Origin: a virus
DNA: 39,543 bases
IMG/VR virus record: IMGVR_UViG_3300032829_000023
Coordinates: 1-39,543 of that record
Direction: 5' to 3' (one strand)
Part shown: positions 1 to 6,310 of the stretch, in pieces
Numbering within the stretch: the stretch's first letter is position 1
Layout: each line of letters opens with the position of its first letter
Translations under genes and position numbers: made by a program
Notes under the pieces: generated by a model
What the model saw: the letters and a program-made list of their open reading frames with translations, nothing else
Told to the model about the DNA's origin: nothing
Database searches by the model: none

Positions 1-505
1 CCTTGGTGCGGCGCTCGGTCTCGTTGGTTGGCGTGTACCAAGAATTGAGCCGGGCCGTCGCGCCACTCGGTCCCCAAGGCAGGGACGGAGGTTCAATGGC
101 GAATGCGTACAACCAGGTCGGCTTAGGGGCTCGGTGTCCGAATGCTCCCTGCTCGACATGGCAAGCCCATCCGCCGTCGATGCCCCGTACCCAACCGCCG
201 GAAGTGGGCGGCCGGGGAAGCGAGAAGGTCCACCACGCGTCCGTAAAGGCCGGATGCTCAAGCACGCCACCCCAGCGCCGGACTGAGGCCAGGGCCGATG
301 CGAAACAGCCCCCGTCCTCGTGGCGCTTGATGCCGTACCGTGATTCGACCAAGCCGGCGAGCTTGCACCAGCGCGCGCACGGCGGATGCGCCACCACCGG
401 CCACGGGCCCGGGTATAGCCGCGCGTCCCGCTCCTCGTCCCACGGGTCCACGTCCGGAATCCCGTAGTACGCTCCGCCCTTCTCCACGAAGAGAGCGGCG
501 ATCAC
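1..505 (-). CDS. Phage protein with HPPC motif (C-terminus cut by window edge)
   Basis: The frame opens at a GTG at 503-505 after a good GGGGAG ribosome site inside the end of the preceding gene, and runs off the left edge after about 168 codons. Visible features are an N-terminal stretch VIAALFVEKGGAYYGIPDVD, then AHPPCARWCKLAG (about residue 45), then RRWGGVLEHPA (about residue 90) and a Trp-rich C-terminal part. The Pro-Pro-Cys and Glu-His-Pro segments recall, without proving, motifs of cytosine methyltransferase-like enzymes. Proteins with this pattern occur in many phages without an agreed function. It is the last gene of a short minus-strand unit led by the XRE regulator. The enzymatic idea is weak because no SAM-binding FxGxG motif is visible in the part present. 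Confidence 0.75.
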   Translation of the reverse strand, partial: MIAALFVEKGGAYYGIPDVDPWDEERDARLYPGPWPVVAHPPCARWCKLAGLVESRYGIKRHEDGGCFASALASVRRWGGVLEHPAFTDAWWTFSLPRPPTSGGWVRGIDGGWACHVEQGAFGHRAPKPTWLYAFAIEPPSLPWGPSGATARLNSWYTPTNETERRTK

Positions 506-508
506 GGG

Positions 509-655
509 CTAGTTCTCCCCGCGGAAATACGCCCGTGCTCCGTGCTGCGCCTTCCGCTGCGCCCTGCTCTCGGCTGAGAACGCGTGCTCTGCGGCGAGGT
601 AGACAACTAGAGCGATGGAGACATAGGCCAGGGCCAGCTTCGCAAAGAGGAGCAT
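509..655 (-). CDS. 48-residue single-span membrane peptide
   Basis: The ATG at 653-655 follows GGAGGCAGCC, a strong ribosome site directly after the stop of the XRE gene. The product begins MLLFAKLALAYVSIALVVYL, one hydrophobic span, followed by a basic and polar tail rich in Ala, Arg and Gln. Its last codons supply the ribosome site of the next gene, whose GTG lies 3 nt after this stop, so the three genes 902 to 1 look translationally linked. Size and topology would suit a small envelope or lysis-regulating peptide, but no family is recognised. Confidence 0.6.
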   Translation of the reverse strand: MLLFAKLALAYVSIALVVYLAAEHAFSAESRAQRKAQHGARAYFRGEN

Positions 656-665
656 GGCTGCCTCC

Positions 666-902
666 CTAGGCTGCGCGGCGGTTGCGGGGCTTCGGAGGTA
701 GGACCTGGGCGAGACTCGTTCCCAGCGCGTCCGTGATGCGCTCCAGGGTGGTCAGGGGAGAACTCACCGTCCCTGCCTCGATTTGCTGGATCGCCTGCTT
801 AGTCAGCCCCGACAGGGACCCGAGGTAAGCCTGCGACCACTTGAGACGAGTTCTCTGTGCCTTGATCTGCGCACCTACCTCGACGGAGATCCCTTGCTTC
901 AT
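666..902 (-). CDS. XRE/Cro-CI family helix-turn-helix regulator
   Basis: This 78-residue protein is a compact HTH_3-type DNA-binding domain. The helix-turn-helix covers about residues 22-60 (WSQAYLGSLSGLTKQAIQQI, then a Thr-Leu-Glu-Arg-Ile segment), followed by a short basic tail. It has no protease or oligomerisation domain like that of CI, so it is closer in size to Cro or antitoxin-type repressors. It is transcribed away from the plus-strand operon that starts at 1048, and a perfect dyad at 981-996 overlaps that operon's promoter, so repression of the early genes is the likely role. The ATG at 900-902 has no clear ribosome site nearby. A GAGAGG element further upstream is better placed for an out-of-frame ATG at 912-914. 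Confidence 0.85.
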   Translation of the reverse strand: MKQGISVEVGAQIKAQRTRLKWSQAYLGSLSGLTKQAIQQIEAGTVSSPLTTLERITDALGTSLAQVLPPKPRNRRAA

Positions 903-980
903 GGCAAGCCATGGTGGACCTCTCGCCCGCCCATGTCCAGATGCCCCAGCGTCCCAGATGGGTCACTGTCGATTCGTGGC

Positions 981-996
981 AAGTCACGCTTGACTT
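981..996. promoter_or_regulatory. 16-bp dyad, candidate operator
   Basis: AAGTCA-CGCT-TGACTT is a perfect 6-bp inverted repeat with a 4-bp spacer. It covers the whole -35 hexamer of the plus-strand promoter. It lies within 100 bp of the start of the adjacent XRE gene, the usual layout for a Cro/CI-type operator. Binding is inferred from position only. Confidence 0.55.
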
Positions 997-1017
997 CTCT
1001 GTCGGCGGCGGTAGAGT
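990..1017 (+). promoter_or_regulatory. Early-operon promoter candidate (sigma70-like)
   Basis: A -35 TTGACT (990-995) and a -10 TAGAGT (1012-1017) are separated by 16 bp. The start codon of the first plus-strand gene is about 30 nt downstream, behind ACGGAGG. The -35 matches the consensus at five of six bases and the -10 at four of six. Confidence 0.55.
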
Positions 1018-1047
1018 GTGGACCGTAGGCAACGAACGGAGGCACCG

Positions 1048-1218
1048 ATGCTGACCAAGTCCGAACTCCTTCTCGCCCTTCTCAGCCAGCACGCCGCCGC
1101 GTACCCGGAGGCTCCGCTGGACGTGGAGCGGCTCGTCAAGGAGCAGAGAGCGAAGCAGGCCCGTCGGAACATCGAGGCCGCGAGGAAGCACCTCGCTGCC
1201 GTTCTGGAGACGCCATGA
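1048..1218 (+). CDS. Small early protein (56 aa), unknown function
   Basis: First gene of the plus-strand operon. ATG at 1048 is chosen over an in-frame GTG at 1018 because it follows ACGGAGG by 5 nt and the GTG lies at the promoter's -10 box. The product is helical and charged: an N-terminal segment starting MLTKSELLLALL, then a Lys/Arg/Ala-rich helix (EQRAKQARRNIEAARKHLAA). It ends in Glu-Thr-Pro, as does the next gene, because both 3' ends carry the same 13-bp boundary sequence. No family recognised. Confidence 0.7.
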   Translation: MLTKSELLLALLSQHAAAYPEAPLDVERLVKEQRAKQARRNIEAARKHLAAVLETP

Positions 1219-1427
1219 GCGCGACCAAGTGGACGCCGGCCAGCATTCTCCGGGATAACCCGGCCGCCAAGGATCGGCGCGGCGACTGGATCCTCTTCTG
1301 GACCACTCTCGAGGGTCGCAACCATTACGTCGTTCGTCACGTAGAGCGCACCACGGAGGGCGATGCCTTCTCTCGTCTGTCCGATGCCCGGGCTTACCTC
1401 TGCGAGCAGGCCAGGGAGACGCCATGA
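1206..1427 (+). repeat. Boundary repeat GGAGACGCCATGA, two copies
   Basis: The 13-bp sequence GGAGACGCCATGA occurs at 1206-1218 and again at 1415-1427. Each copy encodes a terminal Glu-Thr-Pro-stop, supplies the ribosome site, and contains the ATGA start/stop overlap with the next gene. A related GGAGACGCCC lies upstream of the ATG at 5372. Confidence 0.8.
1215..1427 (+). CDS. Small early protein (70 aa), unknown function
   Basis: Starts in an ATGA overlap with the preceding gene. The sequence has an aromatic central part (GDWILFWTTLEGRNHYVVRH) that predicts a small beta-sheet, then an acidic helix ending SDARAYLCEQ. No cysteine pairs or membrane segments. This is typical of uncharacterised early phage proteins; no family recognised. 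Confidence 0.75.
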   Translation: MSATKWTPASILRDNPAAKDRRGDWILFWTTLEGRNHYVVRHVERTTEGDAFSRLSDARAYLCEQARETP

Positions 1428-1669
1428 CCACCCGCCTGACCGACGCGCAATGGGACGCCGAGTGCGACCGCCGCGACAAGTACCGCGAGGACCCGCCGCC
1501 GGTATACCGATGCCCCTTCTGCGACACGCCTGTCCCCGAGGCCGGGATGGAGTGCGCCGATTGCCAGTCCATCGACGACCTCGCCATGAACGAGGGGATC
1601 TACGGGGACGAGGACCGGCACGCGGCGCTGATGCGAACGCTGCTGGACATTGCGGGGGTGGGGCGATGA
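1424..1669 (+). CDS. Small zinc-ribbon protein (81 aa)
   Basis: Starts in an ATGA overlap behind GGGAGACGCC. Two CxxC knuckles, CPFC and CADC, lie about 14 residues apart near residues 30-50 (YRCPFCDTPVPEAGMECADC), a classic zinc ribbon. The flanks are acidic. Zinc ribbons of this kind bind nucleic acid or protein partners. The C-terminus DIAGVGR is repeated almost exactly in the next gene through a 24-bp DNA repeat. Confidence 0.8.
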   Translation: MTTRLTDAQWDAECDRRDKYREDPPPVYRCPFCDTPVPEAGMECADCQSIDDLAMNEGIYGDEDRHAALMRTLLDIAGVGR

Positions 1670-1839
1670 AGTGGCTGCGCTACGTCAACGGCCTCGTGTG
1701 GGGCTTCGCCTTCATGTCCGTCATGCCGGCGCACGCAAACCTAGCCGCTCTCGTAGCGTGCGCCATCGCCGGGAACGCAGGTGGCTGGCTGATCTGGGGG
1801 CAAGGACACGGACGAGACATTGCGGGGATGGGGCGATGA
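1646..1839 (+). repeat. 24-bp boundary repeat, two copies
   Basis: The 24-bp stretch at 1646-1669 (beginning GACATTGCGGGG and ending GGGGCGATGA) recurs at 1816-1839 with one mismatch. Each copy encodes the last seven residues of a gene (DIAG-V/M-GR), provides the purine-rich ribosome site and ends in the ATGA overlap. The two genes carrying it are otherwise unrelated (a zinc ribbon and a membrane peptide). Confidence 0.85.
1666..1839 (+). CDS. Small membrane protein (57 aa)
   Basis: ATGA overlap with the zinc-ribbon gene and again with the next. The product starts MKWLRYVNGLVWGFAFMSVM and continues with a second hydrophobic stretch (LAALVACAIAGNAGGWLIWG), so it is likely to cross the inner membrane twice or to have one long hairpin. 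Function unknown. Confidence 0.7.
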   Translation: MKWLRYVNGLVWGFAFMSVMPAHANLAALVACAIAGNAGGWLIWGQGHGRDIAGMGR

Positions 1840-2048
1840 GCAAGTCTAAGCGACGAATTAAGCACATTGGAGCAGATGGCGCCGCGATGCCACCTGGCGA
1901 CGCTATTTTTGGACCCGCCGCCGACCCGGGTGCTCCGAAGGTCGGCACTTCTTCAGGCGAAACCTGTGACATGGTCTACGGAACGGAAGACGGCAAGTCC
2001 CTGGTGCGTTGCAATCGCCGACCGTCGCTCGAACCGAAACGCGGATGA
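1836..2048 (+). CDS. Small early protein (70 aa), unknown function
   Basis: Starts in an ATGA overlap with a GGGGATGGGGCG ribosome region. It has a basic N-terminus (MSKSKRRIKHIGADG), a Pro/Gly-rich middle and two cysteines in the C-terminal half (TCDMVYG and VRCNRRPS). The pattern is consistent with a small, mostly disordered nucleic-acid-binding protein, but no family is recognised. Confidence 0.65.
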   Translation: MSKSKRRIKHIGADGAAMPPGDAIFGPAADPGAPKVGTSSGETCDMVYGTEDGKSLVRCNRRPSLEPKRG

Positions 2049-2092
2049 GTCCGATCATTCGCTACTGCGCGCGGCCCCGGCTGGGAGGAACC

Positions 2093-2662
2093 ATGGACGC
2101 CATCGAGACGCAGCCAGAGCCCGAGTACCAAGACGAGGAGCGCCCGGAGGTCAAGACGCCGTGGCTCCCGGTGACCCGCCTCGACTTCGATTGGGGATTC
2201 GAACGGCTCGCGCAGTGCCAGGCCGAGGCCAACGCCATCGATGAGCAGTACGAGGCGTGGGTCAAGCGGGCCCAGCAGCGCAGGGACGAGTTGAAGGAGC
2301 GGGCGATGCGGGGCGTCCACTTCTTCGAGAGCCGCATCAAGATGGGCGCGCAGGCCGCTCGAGACCAGCTCCTCCGCGGGAAGACGAAGACCGCTACCTT
2401 CCTTCACGGCTCCGTGTCGTGGCGTCGCCTGGGCGGCCGGCTGACCGTCTCGGACCCCAAGGCGCTGGCCGAGTGGCTCGCGACGCAGCCGGTGGAGCTG
2501 GGGCTCTGGAGGCAGGAGATCAAACCCGAGATGAAGGCGCTCCAAGAGCACTGCCGGGCGACGGGAGAAGTGCCTCCCGGAACCGTCTGGGGCGAGGAAT
2601 ACGAGGAGTGTTACGTGAGGGCTGAGCCGCTCGACACCGCACTGGCAAAGGGGAAGCCGTGA
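2093..2662 (+). CDS. Gam-like host-nuclease inhibitor
   Basis: A 189-residue protein resembling the Mu Gam / host-nuclease inhibitor family, which binds double-stranded DNA ends and shields them from RecBCD-type exonucleases. A long charged coiled coil (about residues 40-85, including IDEQYEAWVKRAQQRRDELK) is followed by a beta region (TATFLHGSVSWRRLGGRLTV), as in that family. ATG at 2093 is preferred because it follows CTGGGAGGAACC. An upstream in-frame ATG at 2045 would give an ATGA overlap but has no ribosome site. It directly precedes the ERF gene, the usual partnership of end protection with strand annealing. Confidence 0.75.
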   Translation: MDAIETQPEPEYQDEERPEVKTPWLPVTRLDFDWGFERLAQCQAEANAIDEQYEAWVKRAQQRRDELKERAMRGVHFFESRIKMGAQAARDQLLRGKTKTATFLHGSVSWRRLGGRLTVSDPKALAEWLATQPVELGLWRQEIKPEMKALQEHCRATGEVPPGTVWGEEYEECYVRAEPLDTALAKGKP

Positions 2663-3348
2663 ACACCAGCGAAAGCGTCAAGACCATCGCCGCCGCCTTG
2701 GCCTCCGCGCAGGCCGAGATGGGCAAGATCGTCAAGGACAAGACCGCCAAGGTCCAGACCAAGACCGGGGGCAGCTACTCCTTCGACTACGCCGACCTCG
2801 CCTCCATGCTGGACGTGGTCAAGCCGGCCCTCGCCAAGCACTCCATCGCTCTCGTCCAAGCTGCCTCTGTGAGCGACGGGGCCTTGGTCGTAGACACCCG
2901 CCTCCTTCACGCTTCCGGCGAGTGGATCGAGTCTTCCCTCGCGATGAAGCCCGACGATACCAGCCCGCAGAAGGTCGGGTCGGCCATCACCTACGCCCGC
3001 CGCTACTCCCTGGCCTGCCTCGTGGGCGTGGCCTCGGAGGACGAGGACGACGATGGCAACGCAGCTCAGGGCAACACCGCCCAGGTTGCGCGTCGCGTGG
3101 CCCCAGCCGCGGCCCCCGTCCCCGGAGACAGGCCGGACGTTAAGCCCCCTCCGCCGTACGTCGCCGCTCTCTGGAAGCGCTGCTTTGCGGCTTACAAGGA
3201 GAAGGCCAAGGCAAAGTGGGATGGAGCGGCCTACGCCGTGCTGGGCGACCCGAACGCAGAGGGCTACCCGCCCTCCCACTCGTGGACCGCGGAGCAGGCG
3301 AAGAAGGTCGAGGACGTGCTCTTTCCCCCGAGCGACATCCCCTTCTAG
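2659..3348 (+). CDS. erf: ERF-family single-strand annealing protein
   Basis: A 229-residue protein with the ERF signature in its first 135 residues: an N-terminal helix (ESVKTIAAALASAQAEM), the core KTGGSYSFDYADLASMLDVV, and GSAITYARRYSLACLVGVA followed by an acidic run. ERF proteins anneal complementary single strands and allow phage DNA to recombine or circularise without RecA. The middle is a Pro/Ala-rich linker and the C-terminus a short helical domain ending in DIPF, a tail of the kind that often binds host SSB. GTG at 2659 overlaps the Gam-like gene's stop (GTGA). Confidence 0.92.
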   Translation: MNTSESVKTIAAALASAQAEMGKIVKDKTAKVQTKTGGSYSFDYADLASMLDVVKPALAKHSIALVQAASVSDGALVVDTRLLHASGEWIESSLAMKPDDTSPQKVGSAITYARRYSLACLVGVASEDEDDDGNAAQGNTAQVARRVAPAAAPVPGDRPDVKPPPPYVAALWKRCFAAYKEKAKAKWDGAAYAVLGDPNAEGYPPSHSWTAEQAKKVEDVLFPPSDIPF

Positions 3349-3351
3349 GCC

Positions 3352-3804
3352 ATGAACCGCGACTCTCGAATCCTGGCCGAGTGGGTCCGTGAGGTGGCCT
3401 CCGAGCTGGCCCCGGTCCGGGTCACGGAGGCCGCCGAGCGTCTCCTACGCAAGCCCAAGCGGACTCAGAAGCGCATCGAGGTGGGACGGATGAAGCCGAC
3501 GAGGGAGGAGTACCGGGAGCAGACGGAAGCACTGCATAAGCAGGTAATCGGCCTCGCGTGGGTGAAGGGATTGCTCTGTTGCGAGCGGTGCGGAGAGTGG
3601 ACGCCTCAAGTTGTGGGTCACATGCACCACACGCTAGGCGGCTCCGGTCGCCGTCGCCAGCAGCAGAGCATAGAGAACGTGGCCTGGCTCTGCGGAACCT
3701 GTCATCGCGCCCTGCACCGTGAGCCAGCAGCGGCGAGAGAGTTCCGAGAGAGGCTCAAGATCCTGCGCCAGCACCCCGAGCACCGGAGGGAGCCACAGCC
3801 ATGA
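3352..3804 (+). CDS. HNH endonuclease-like protein (recombination module)
   Basis: A 150-residue protein. The N-terminal third is helical and basic. The second half has an HNH-type zinc fold: CCERCG, then GHMHHTLGG, then NVAWLCGTCHRALH. The paired CxxC knuckles and the His-His centre match small phage HNH nucleases. Its place right after ERF suggests a junction-resolving or DNA-trimming role similar to NinG/Rap, which is inference. It starts 4 nt after the ERF stop and ends in an ATGA overlap. Confidence 0.8.
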   Translation: MNRDSRILAEWVREVASELAPVRVTEAAERLLRKPKRTQKRIEVGRMKPTREEYREQTEALHKQVIGLAWVKGLLCCERCGEWTPQVVGHMHHTLGGSGRRRQQQSIENVAWLCGTCHRALHREPAAAREFRERLKILRQHPEHRREPQP

Positions 3805-4235
3805 GCTTCTCCGATCAGAAGCCGTTCACGGTGACGGCCGAGCACATCACCGCGTCGTGGTGCGGCCGGAGGGCAGCCAAGGGCGCGACCACACACCCCC
3901 TCTTCCGCTGCTCCTGGTGCGGCCACCGATTCGCGGTTGGCGACGTGGCGCGCTGGGTCTTCACGAACGTGAGCGGCGAGGAGACGGAGGGAGTCCACGG
4001 CAACCCGTTCATCTGCTCGGCCTGTGACGGGCCCCGCCCCGAGATCCTGGCGAAGTTGCGGGCCACCCGCGCCGAGTTCGAGGCGGATCGGTTCTGGTGG
4101 TTCCGCAGGAACAGCCGAGAGACCAATGAGGCCGTCAGCGAGGCGCTCATCGAGGAACAGCGCGCGGCACGCGACGCGTATGACGACGGCTATGACCGCG
4201 GCCGGCGCGACGCTTCGGACGGGAGGGAGCCATGA
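3801..4235 (+). CDS. Zinc-ribbon protein (144 aa)
   Basis: Starts in an ATGA overlap. A CSWCGHRFAVGD knuckle near residue 38 pairs with FICSACDGPRP near residue 75, giving a two-knuckle zinc ribbon with a long aromatic loop. The rest is helical, with Arg/Glu repeats and a C-terminal Tyr/Asp/Arg-rich stretch (DAYDDGYDRGRRDASDG). No specific family recognised. It ends GREP-stop at a GGAGGGAGCCATGA boundary related to the boundary at 3785-3806. Confidence 0.75.
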   Translation: MSFSDQKPFTVTAEHITASWCGRRAAKGATTHPLFRCSWCGHRFAVGDVARWVFTNVSGEETEGVHGNPFICSACDGPRPEILAKLRATRAEFEADRFWWFRRNSRETNEAVSEALIEEQRAARDAYDDGYDRGRRDASDGREP

Positions 4236-4738
4236 GCGACGCGATCCGTGAAGCGCTGGCCGGTCTGATTTCGGCCCATGACGCCGGAGCGCCGATGACC
4301 TGGGAGAAGCGTCTCGCCGAAGCCCGGACCTTCTTGGCCGCGAGCCCGGAGAGCGCGGCGCCGGACCTCCCGGACGTGATCTCCGAGTCGCAGATGAAGG
4401 ACACGCCCGAGGTGCGCGACCTGCTCCGTGCCGCAGGGAAGATGCTGCGCCCCGCCCCCGTACCGGAGCGAGAGACGGAGGCGCCGAGCGAGGCCGAGAT
4501 CGCGGAGTGGGAGAAGCTGGCGAACGAGGCGACGCCGGGGCCGTGGGTGAGCTTCGGGCACGGCCGGACGGACTGCACCGTTCGTCAGGAGCGGGACGAC
4601 TACCCCGGAGATCCGGTGGCGTGGTGCGGCGCCAACGTCACCAATGCAGACAAGGACGGCCCGTTCATCGCCGCCGCTCGCACCGCGGTCCCTCGGCTCA
4701 TCGCGGCCCTGCGGGCAGCAAGGAGGGGACAGTCGTGA
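4232..4738 (+). CDS. Ead/Ea22-like phage protein
   Basis: A 168-residue protein in ATGA/GTGA overlap with both neighbours. The C-terminal half contains EATPGPWVSFGHGRTD and then PFIAAARTAVPRLIAALRAA. This ATPGPW ... FIAAART-VP-LI-AL pattern is common in accessory phage proteins often labelled Ead/Ea22-like, which have no established function. The N-terminal half is helical and acidic and may be a variable domain. Confidence 0.65.
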   Translation: MSDAIREALAGLISAHDAGAPMTWEKRLAEARTFLAASPESAAPDLPDVISESQMKDTPEVRDLLRAAGKMLRPAPVPERETEAPSEAEIAEWEKLANEATPGPWVSFGHGRTDCTVRQERDDYPGDPVAWCGANVTNADKDGPFIAAARTAVPRLIAALRAARRGQS

Positions 4739-5382
4739 GCACGACCATGGTCGAGTGTGTGGATTGCGGGGAGCCGGTGGCGGTGGACGAGTGGGCCCTA
4801 AAGCGCGGCGCCCCGGTCTCGCACGGAAGCGATGAGTGCATCGGCAACTTGCGCAGCCAGGTCGCGGACCTCACGCGGCGGCTGGAGATCGCCGAGGCTG
4901 CCGGCAACGAGGCGGAACAGGCGCTCGCCAAAGTGTTCTCCATCTGCCTTCCCATAACGAGCACCGCGGACAGCACGACCGTGGGCATGGTGCGGCGCTT
5001 GGCCGAAAAGCATGCCGCCGCCGAGCGTGAGCGCGACGCCCTCCGGGGCCGCGTAGAGGCGCTGGAGGGGGCGCTGCGGGAATCAGCCGGCGCGCTCGGC
5101 TTGGCCGCCGTGAAGTTTGAGGGGGTGTACGGAGACGAAGGCGCCCTCGCTGCCGCAGCAGCGTGCCGGAGAGACGGGGAGTCTGCGCTGGCCCTCCTCG
5201 CCGCCCCGCTCGCTCAGGCCCAGGATCCGGTCATCTATCCAGACGGTCGAAACGAGCGGGCCGGTTGCGGTCACCTGACATGGGTGCCCAGAGGCGCGCC
5301 GATTCCACTGCGCTGCGGCGGTGCAACCTGCGCGCTCGCCGCGCCCGCCCCCGAGACCAAGGAGACGCCCGATGAGCCGTAA
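4735..5382 (+). CDS. Coiled-coil protein with terminal Cys pairs (215 aa)
   Basis: GTG at 4735 overlaps the previous stop (GTGA) behind AAGGAGGGGACAGTC. The protein opens with a CVDCG knuckle (about residue 8) and a CIGNLRSQVADL segment, continues as a heptad-like coiled coil (RRLEIAEAAGNEAEQALAKV, then ERERDALRGRVEALEGALRE), and ends with a further Cys-containing module (GCGHLTWVPRGAPIPLRCGG). A Zn-finger plus coiled coil suggests an oligomeric adaptor or regulator; function unknown. Confidence 0.7.
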   Translation: MSTTMVECVDCGEPVAVDEWALKRGAPVSHGSDECIGNLRSQVADLTRRLEIAEAAGNEAEQALAKVFSICLPITSTADSTTVGMVRRLAEKHAAAERERDALRGRVEALEGALRESAGALGLAAVKFEGVYGDEGALAAAAACRRDGESALALLAAPLAQAQDPVIYPDGRNERAGCGHLTWVPRGAPIPLRCGGATCALAAPAPETKETPDEP

Positions 5383-5620
5383 GCACACGAAGCACGTTCG
5401 AGAGCACTGGAACGAGATGACCGAGGACGAGCGAGATGCCTCGATCCTGCGCGGCCTCCTCCACGACGTGTGGAATAAGGCGATGAGCGTCAAGGGGAAA
5501 GACCCCGGTGGCGTGCTGACTGCTCAGCGTCGCCGGGATGCGTTGCAGCGCGCCCTTGCTCGCCTAGAACCCGTCCCCGCCCCGCCAGCGAGCGGGACCC
5601 CCGACAACCACAAGGAGTGA
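5372..5620 (+). CDS. Small early protein (82 aa), unknown function
   Basis: ATG at 5372 follows AAGGAGACGCCCG and overlaps the end of the preceding gene by 11 nt. It is preferred over an upstream in-frame ATG that lacks a ribosome site and would add a Pro/Arg tail. The product is helical and charged (HWNEMTEDERDASILRGLLH) with a Pro-rich C-terminus. The segment PASGT near the end is encoded by a 17-bp sequence repeated in the next gene. Confidence 0.65.
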   Translation: MSRKHTKHVREHWNEMTEDERDASILRGLLHDVWNKAMSVKGKDPGGVLTAQRRRDALQRALARLEPVPAPPASGTPDNHKE

Positions 5621-5822
5621 GAAATGACGACGTGGGCAGAGAAGATGCGCCGCGACGCAGCCTGGGTGAAGTCGATCAGGCCCGATGCTGTGGCCATAGC
5701 GACGCACAAAGACGCGCGCCCCTGCGCCTGCGGCCACGTTCACATCGCGGGAATCGACGGCGAGGACGGAGGGTGCGGGACCTGCCAATGCGGTCAGTGG
5801 CGGGCGCCAGCGAGCGGGACCC
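5584..5822 (+). repeat. 17-bp repeat GCCAGCGAGCGGGACCC at two gene ends
   Basis: GCCAGCGAGCGGGACCC occurs at 5584-5600 and 5806-5822. Both copies are near the 3' end of a small gene and encode Pro-Ala-Ser-Gly-Thr. The genes are otherwise unrelated. Confidence 0.8.
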
Positions 5823-5845
5823 GGGAGCCTGGAGGGGAGACGTGA
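5624..5845 (+). CDS. Cys-rich small protein (73 aa), likely metal-binding
   Basis: Starts behind AAGGAGTGAGAA. The N-terminus is basic and helical (MTTWAEKMRRDAAWVKSI). The middle holds CACGHVHIAG and then CGTCQCGQW, a two-knuckle Cys/His motif likely to bind zinc. The tail PASGTREPGGET comes from the repeated boundary sequences. Function unknown. Confidence 0.7.
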   Translation: MTTWAEKMRRDAAWVKSIRPDAVAIATHKDARPCACGHVHIAGIDGEDGGCGTCQCGQWRAPASGTREPGGET

Positions 5846-6057
5846 GCGACCTCATTCGCAGCAGGTTGTCCTGCTGGTCTTGGCGAGGCTGGACGATCTG
5901 GTGGGACCCGGAAGCCCTCTGCTTTGGGCTGGACATCTGCTGGTACGATCAAGAACTAACGGTCGAGTTCGCCATCGGTCCCCTGTCCTTCGGATGGGAC
6001 TCCAAGCGTGCGCACGATGACGCCGCGCGTTTCTACCCACCTTCGCCTGGAGGGGAG
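5828..6057 (+). repeat. 12-bp boundary repeat CCTGGAGGGGAG, two copies
   Basis: CCTGGAGGGGAG occurs at 5828-5839 and 6046-6057. Each copy is the ribosome site for the following start codon (GTG at 5842 and ATG at 6059) and encodes Pro-Gly-Gly-Glu at the end of the preceding gene. Confidence 0.75.
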
Positions 6058-6066
6058 CATGGCTGA
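5842..6066 (+). CDS. Trp-rich small protein (74 aa), unknown function
   Basis: GTG at 5842 in a GTGA overlap behind GGAGGGGAGAC. The product is rich in Trp, Cys and aromatic residues (RLSCWSWRGWTIWWDPEALC, LDICWYDQELTVEFAIGPLS) and predicts a small beta-sheet fold. It overlaps the next gene by 8 nt. No family recognised. Confidence 0.65.
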   Translation: MSDLIRSRLSCWSWRGWTIWWDPEALCFGLDICWYDQELTVEFAIGPLSFGWDSKRAHDDAARFYPPSPGGEHG

Positions 6067-6310
6067 CAAGATAGCGCCCACGGTCACGGCCTATGTCGAG
6101 GAAATTATGGCCGAGGGCCTCTACGACACGCCCAGCGACCGCCGGAAACTGCTCCGCGAACTCCGCGCCCTCAAGGCGGTAGCGAGGATAGTGATGGAGC
6201 GTGACAGGGAACTGGAGCGGCTTAAGGTTCACCTTTCATCCGGTTGCTTGGCCGCGCGACTCCGGCCCTTGGTGCGGCGTCTCTCTCCGGTCAGGGGGAA
6301 CAAGCGATGA
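6059..6310 (+). CDS. Small helical protein (83 aa), unknown function
   Basis: ATG at 6059 follows TGGAGGGGAGC and is preferred over an upstream in-frame ATG inside the previous gene. The sequence is helical with a charged region (DRRKLLRELRALKAVARIVM) and an Arg-rich C-terminus. Its last residues, SPVRGNKR, come from a DNA repeat shared with the next gene's 3' end. Confidence 0.65.
   Translation: MADKIAPTVTAYVEEIMAEGLYDTPSDRRKLLRELRALKAVARIVMERDRELERLKVHLSSGCLAARLRPLVRRLSPVRGNKR

Larger units (their letters stand above)
903..1047. promoter_or_regulatory. Divergent intergenic control region
   Basis: This 145-bp gap separates the minus-strand regulator unit from the plus-strand early operon. 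It holds a plus-strand promoter candidate (990-1017), a dyad operator candidate (981-996), two copies of GTCAC (962-966 and 983-987) and two copies of CCAGATG in the left half. A minus-strand promoter must also lie here, but no convincing -10 box was found. The early operon's ribosome site ACGGAGG is at its right end. Confidence 0.7.

Noticed and set aside
3-467. Long plus-strand open frame (154 codons)
   Set aside because: It lies opposite the minus-strand gene 1-505, has low-complexity composition and no ribosome site; the minus-strand product has coherent protein features.
799-914. 37-codon minus-strand frame starting at ATG 912-914 with a well-spaced GAGAGG site
   Set aside because: It overlaps the XRE gene out of frame and the peptide has no recognisable character. 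The ribosome-site match is interesting but does not outweigh the clear HTH protein.
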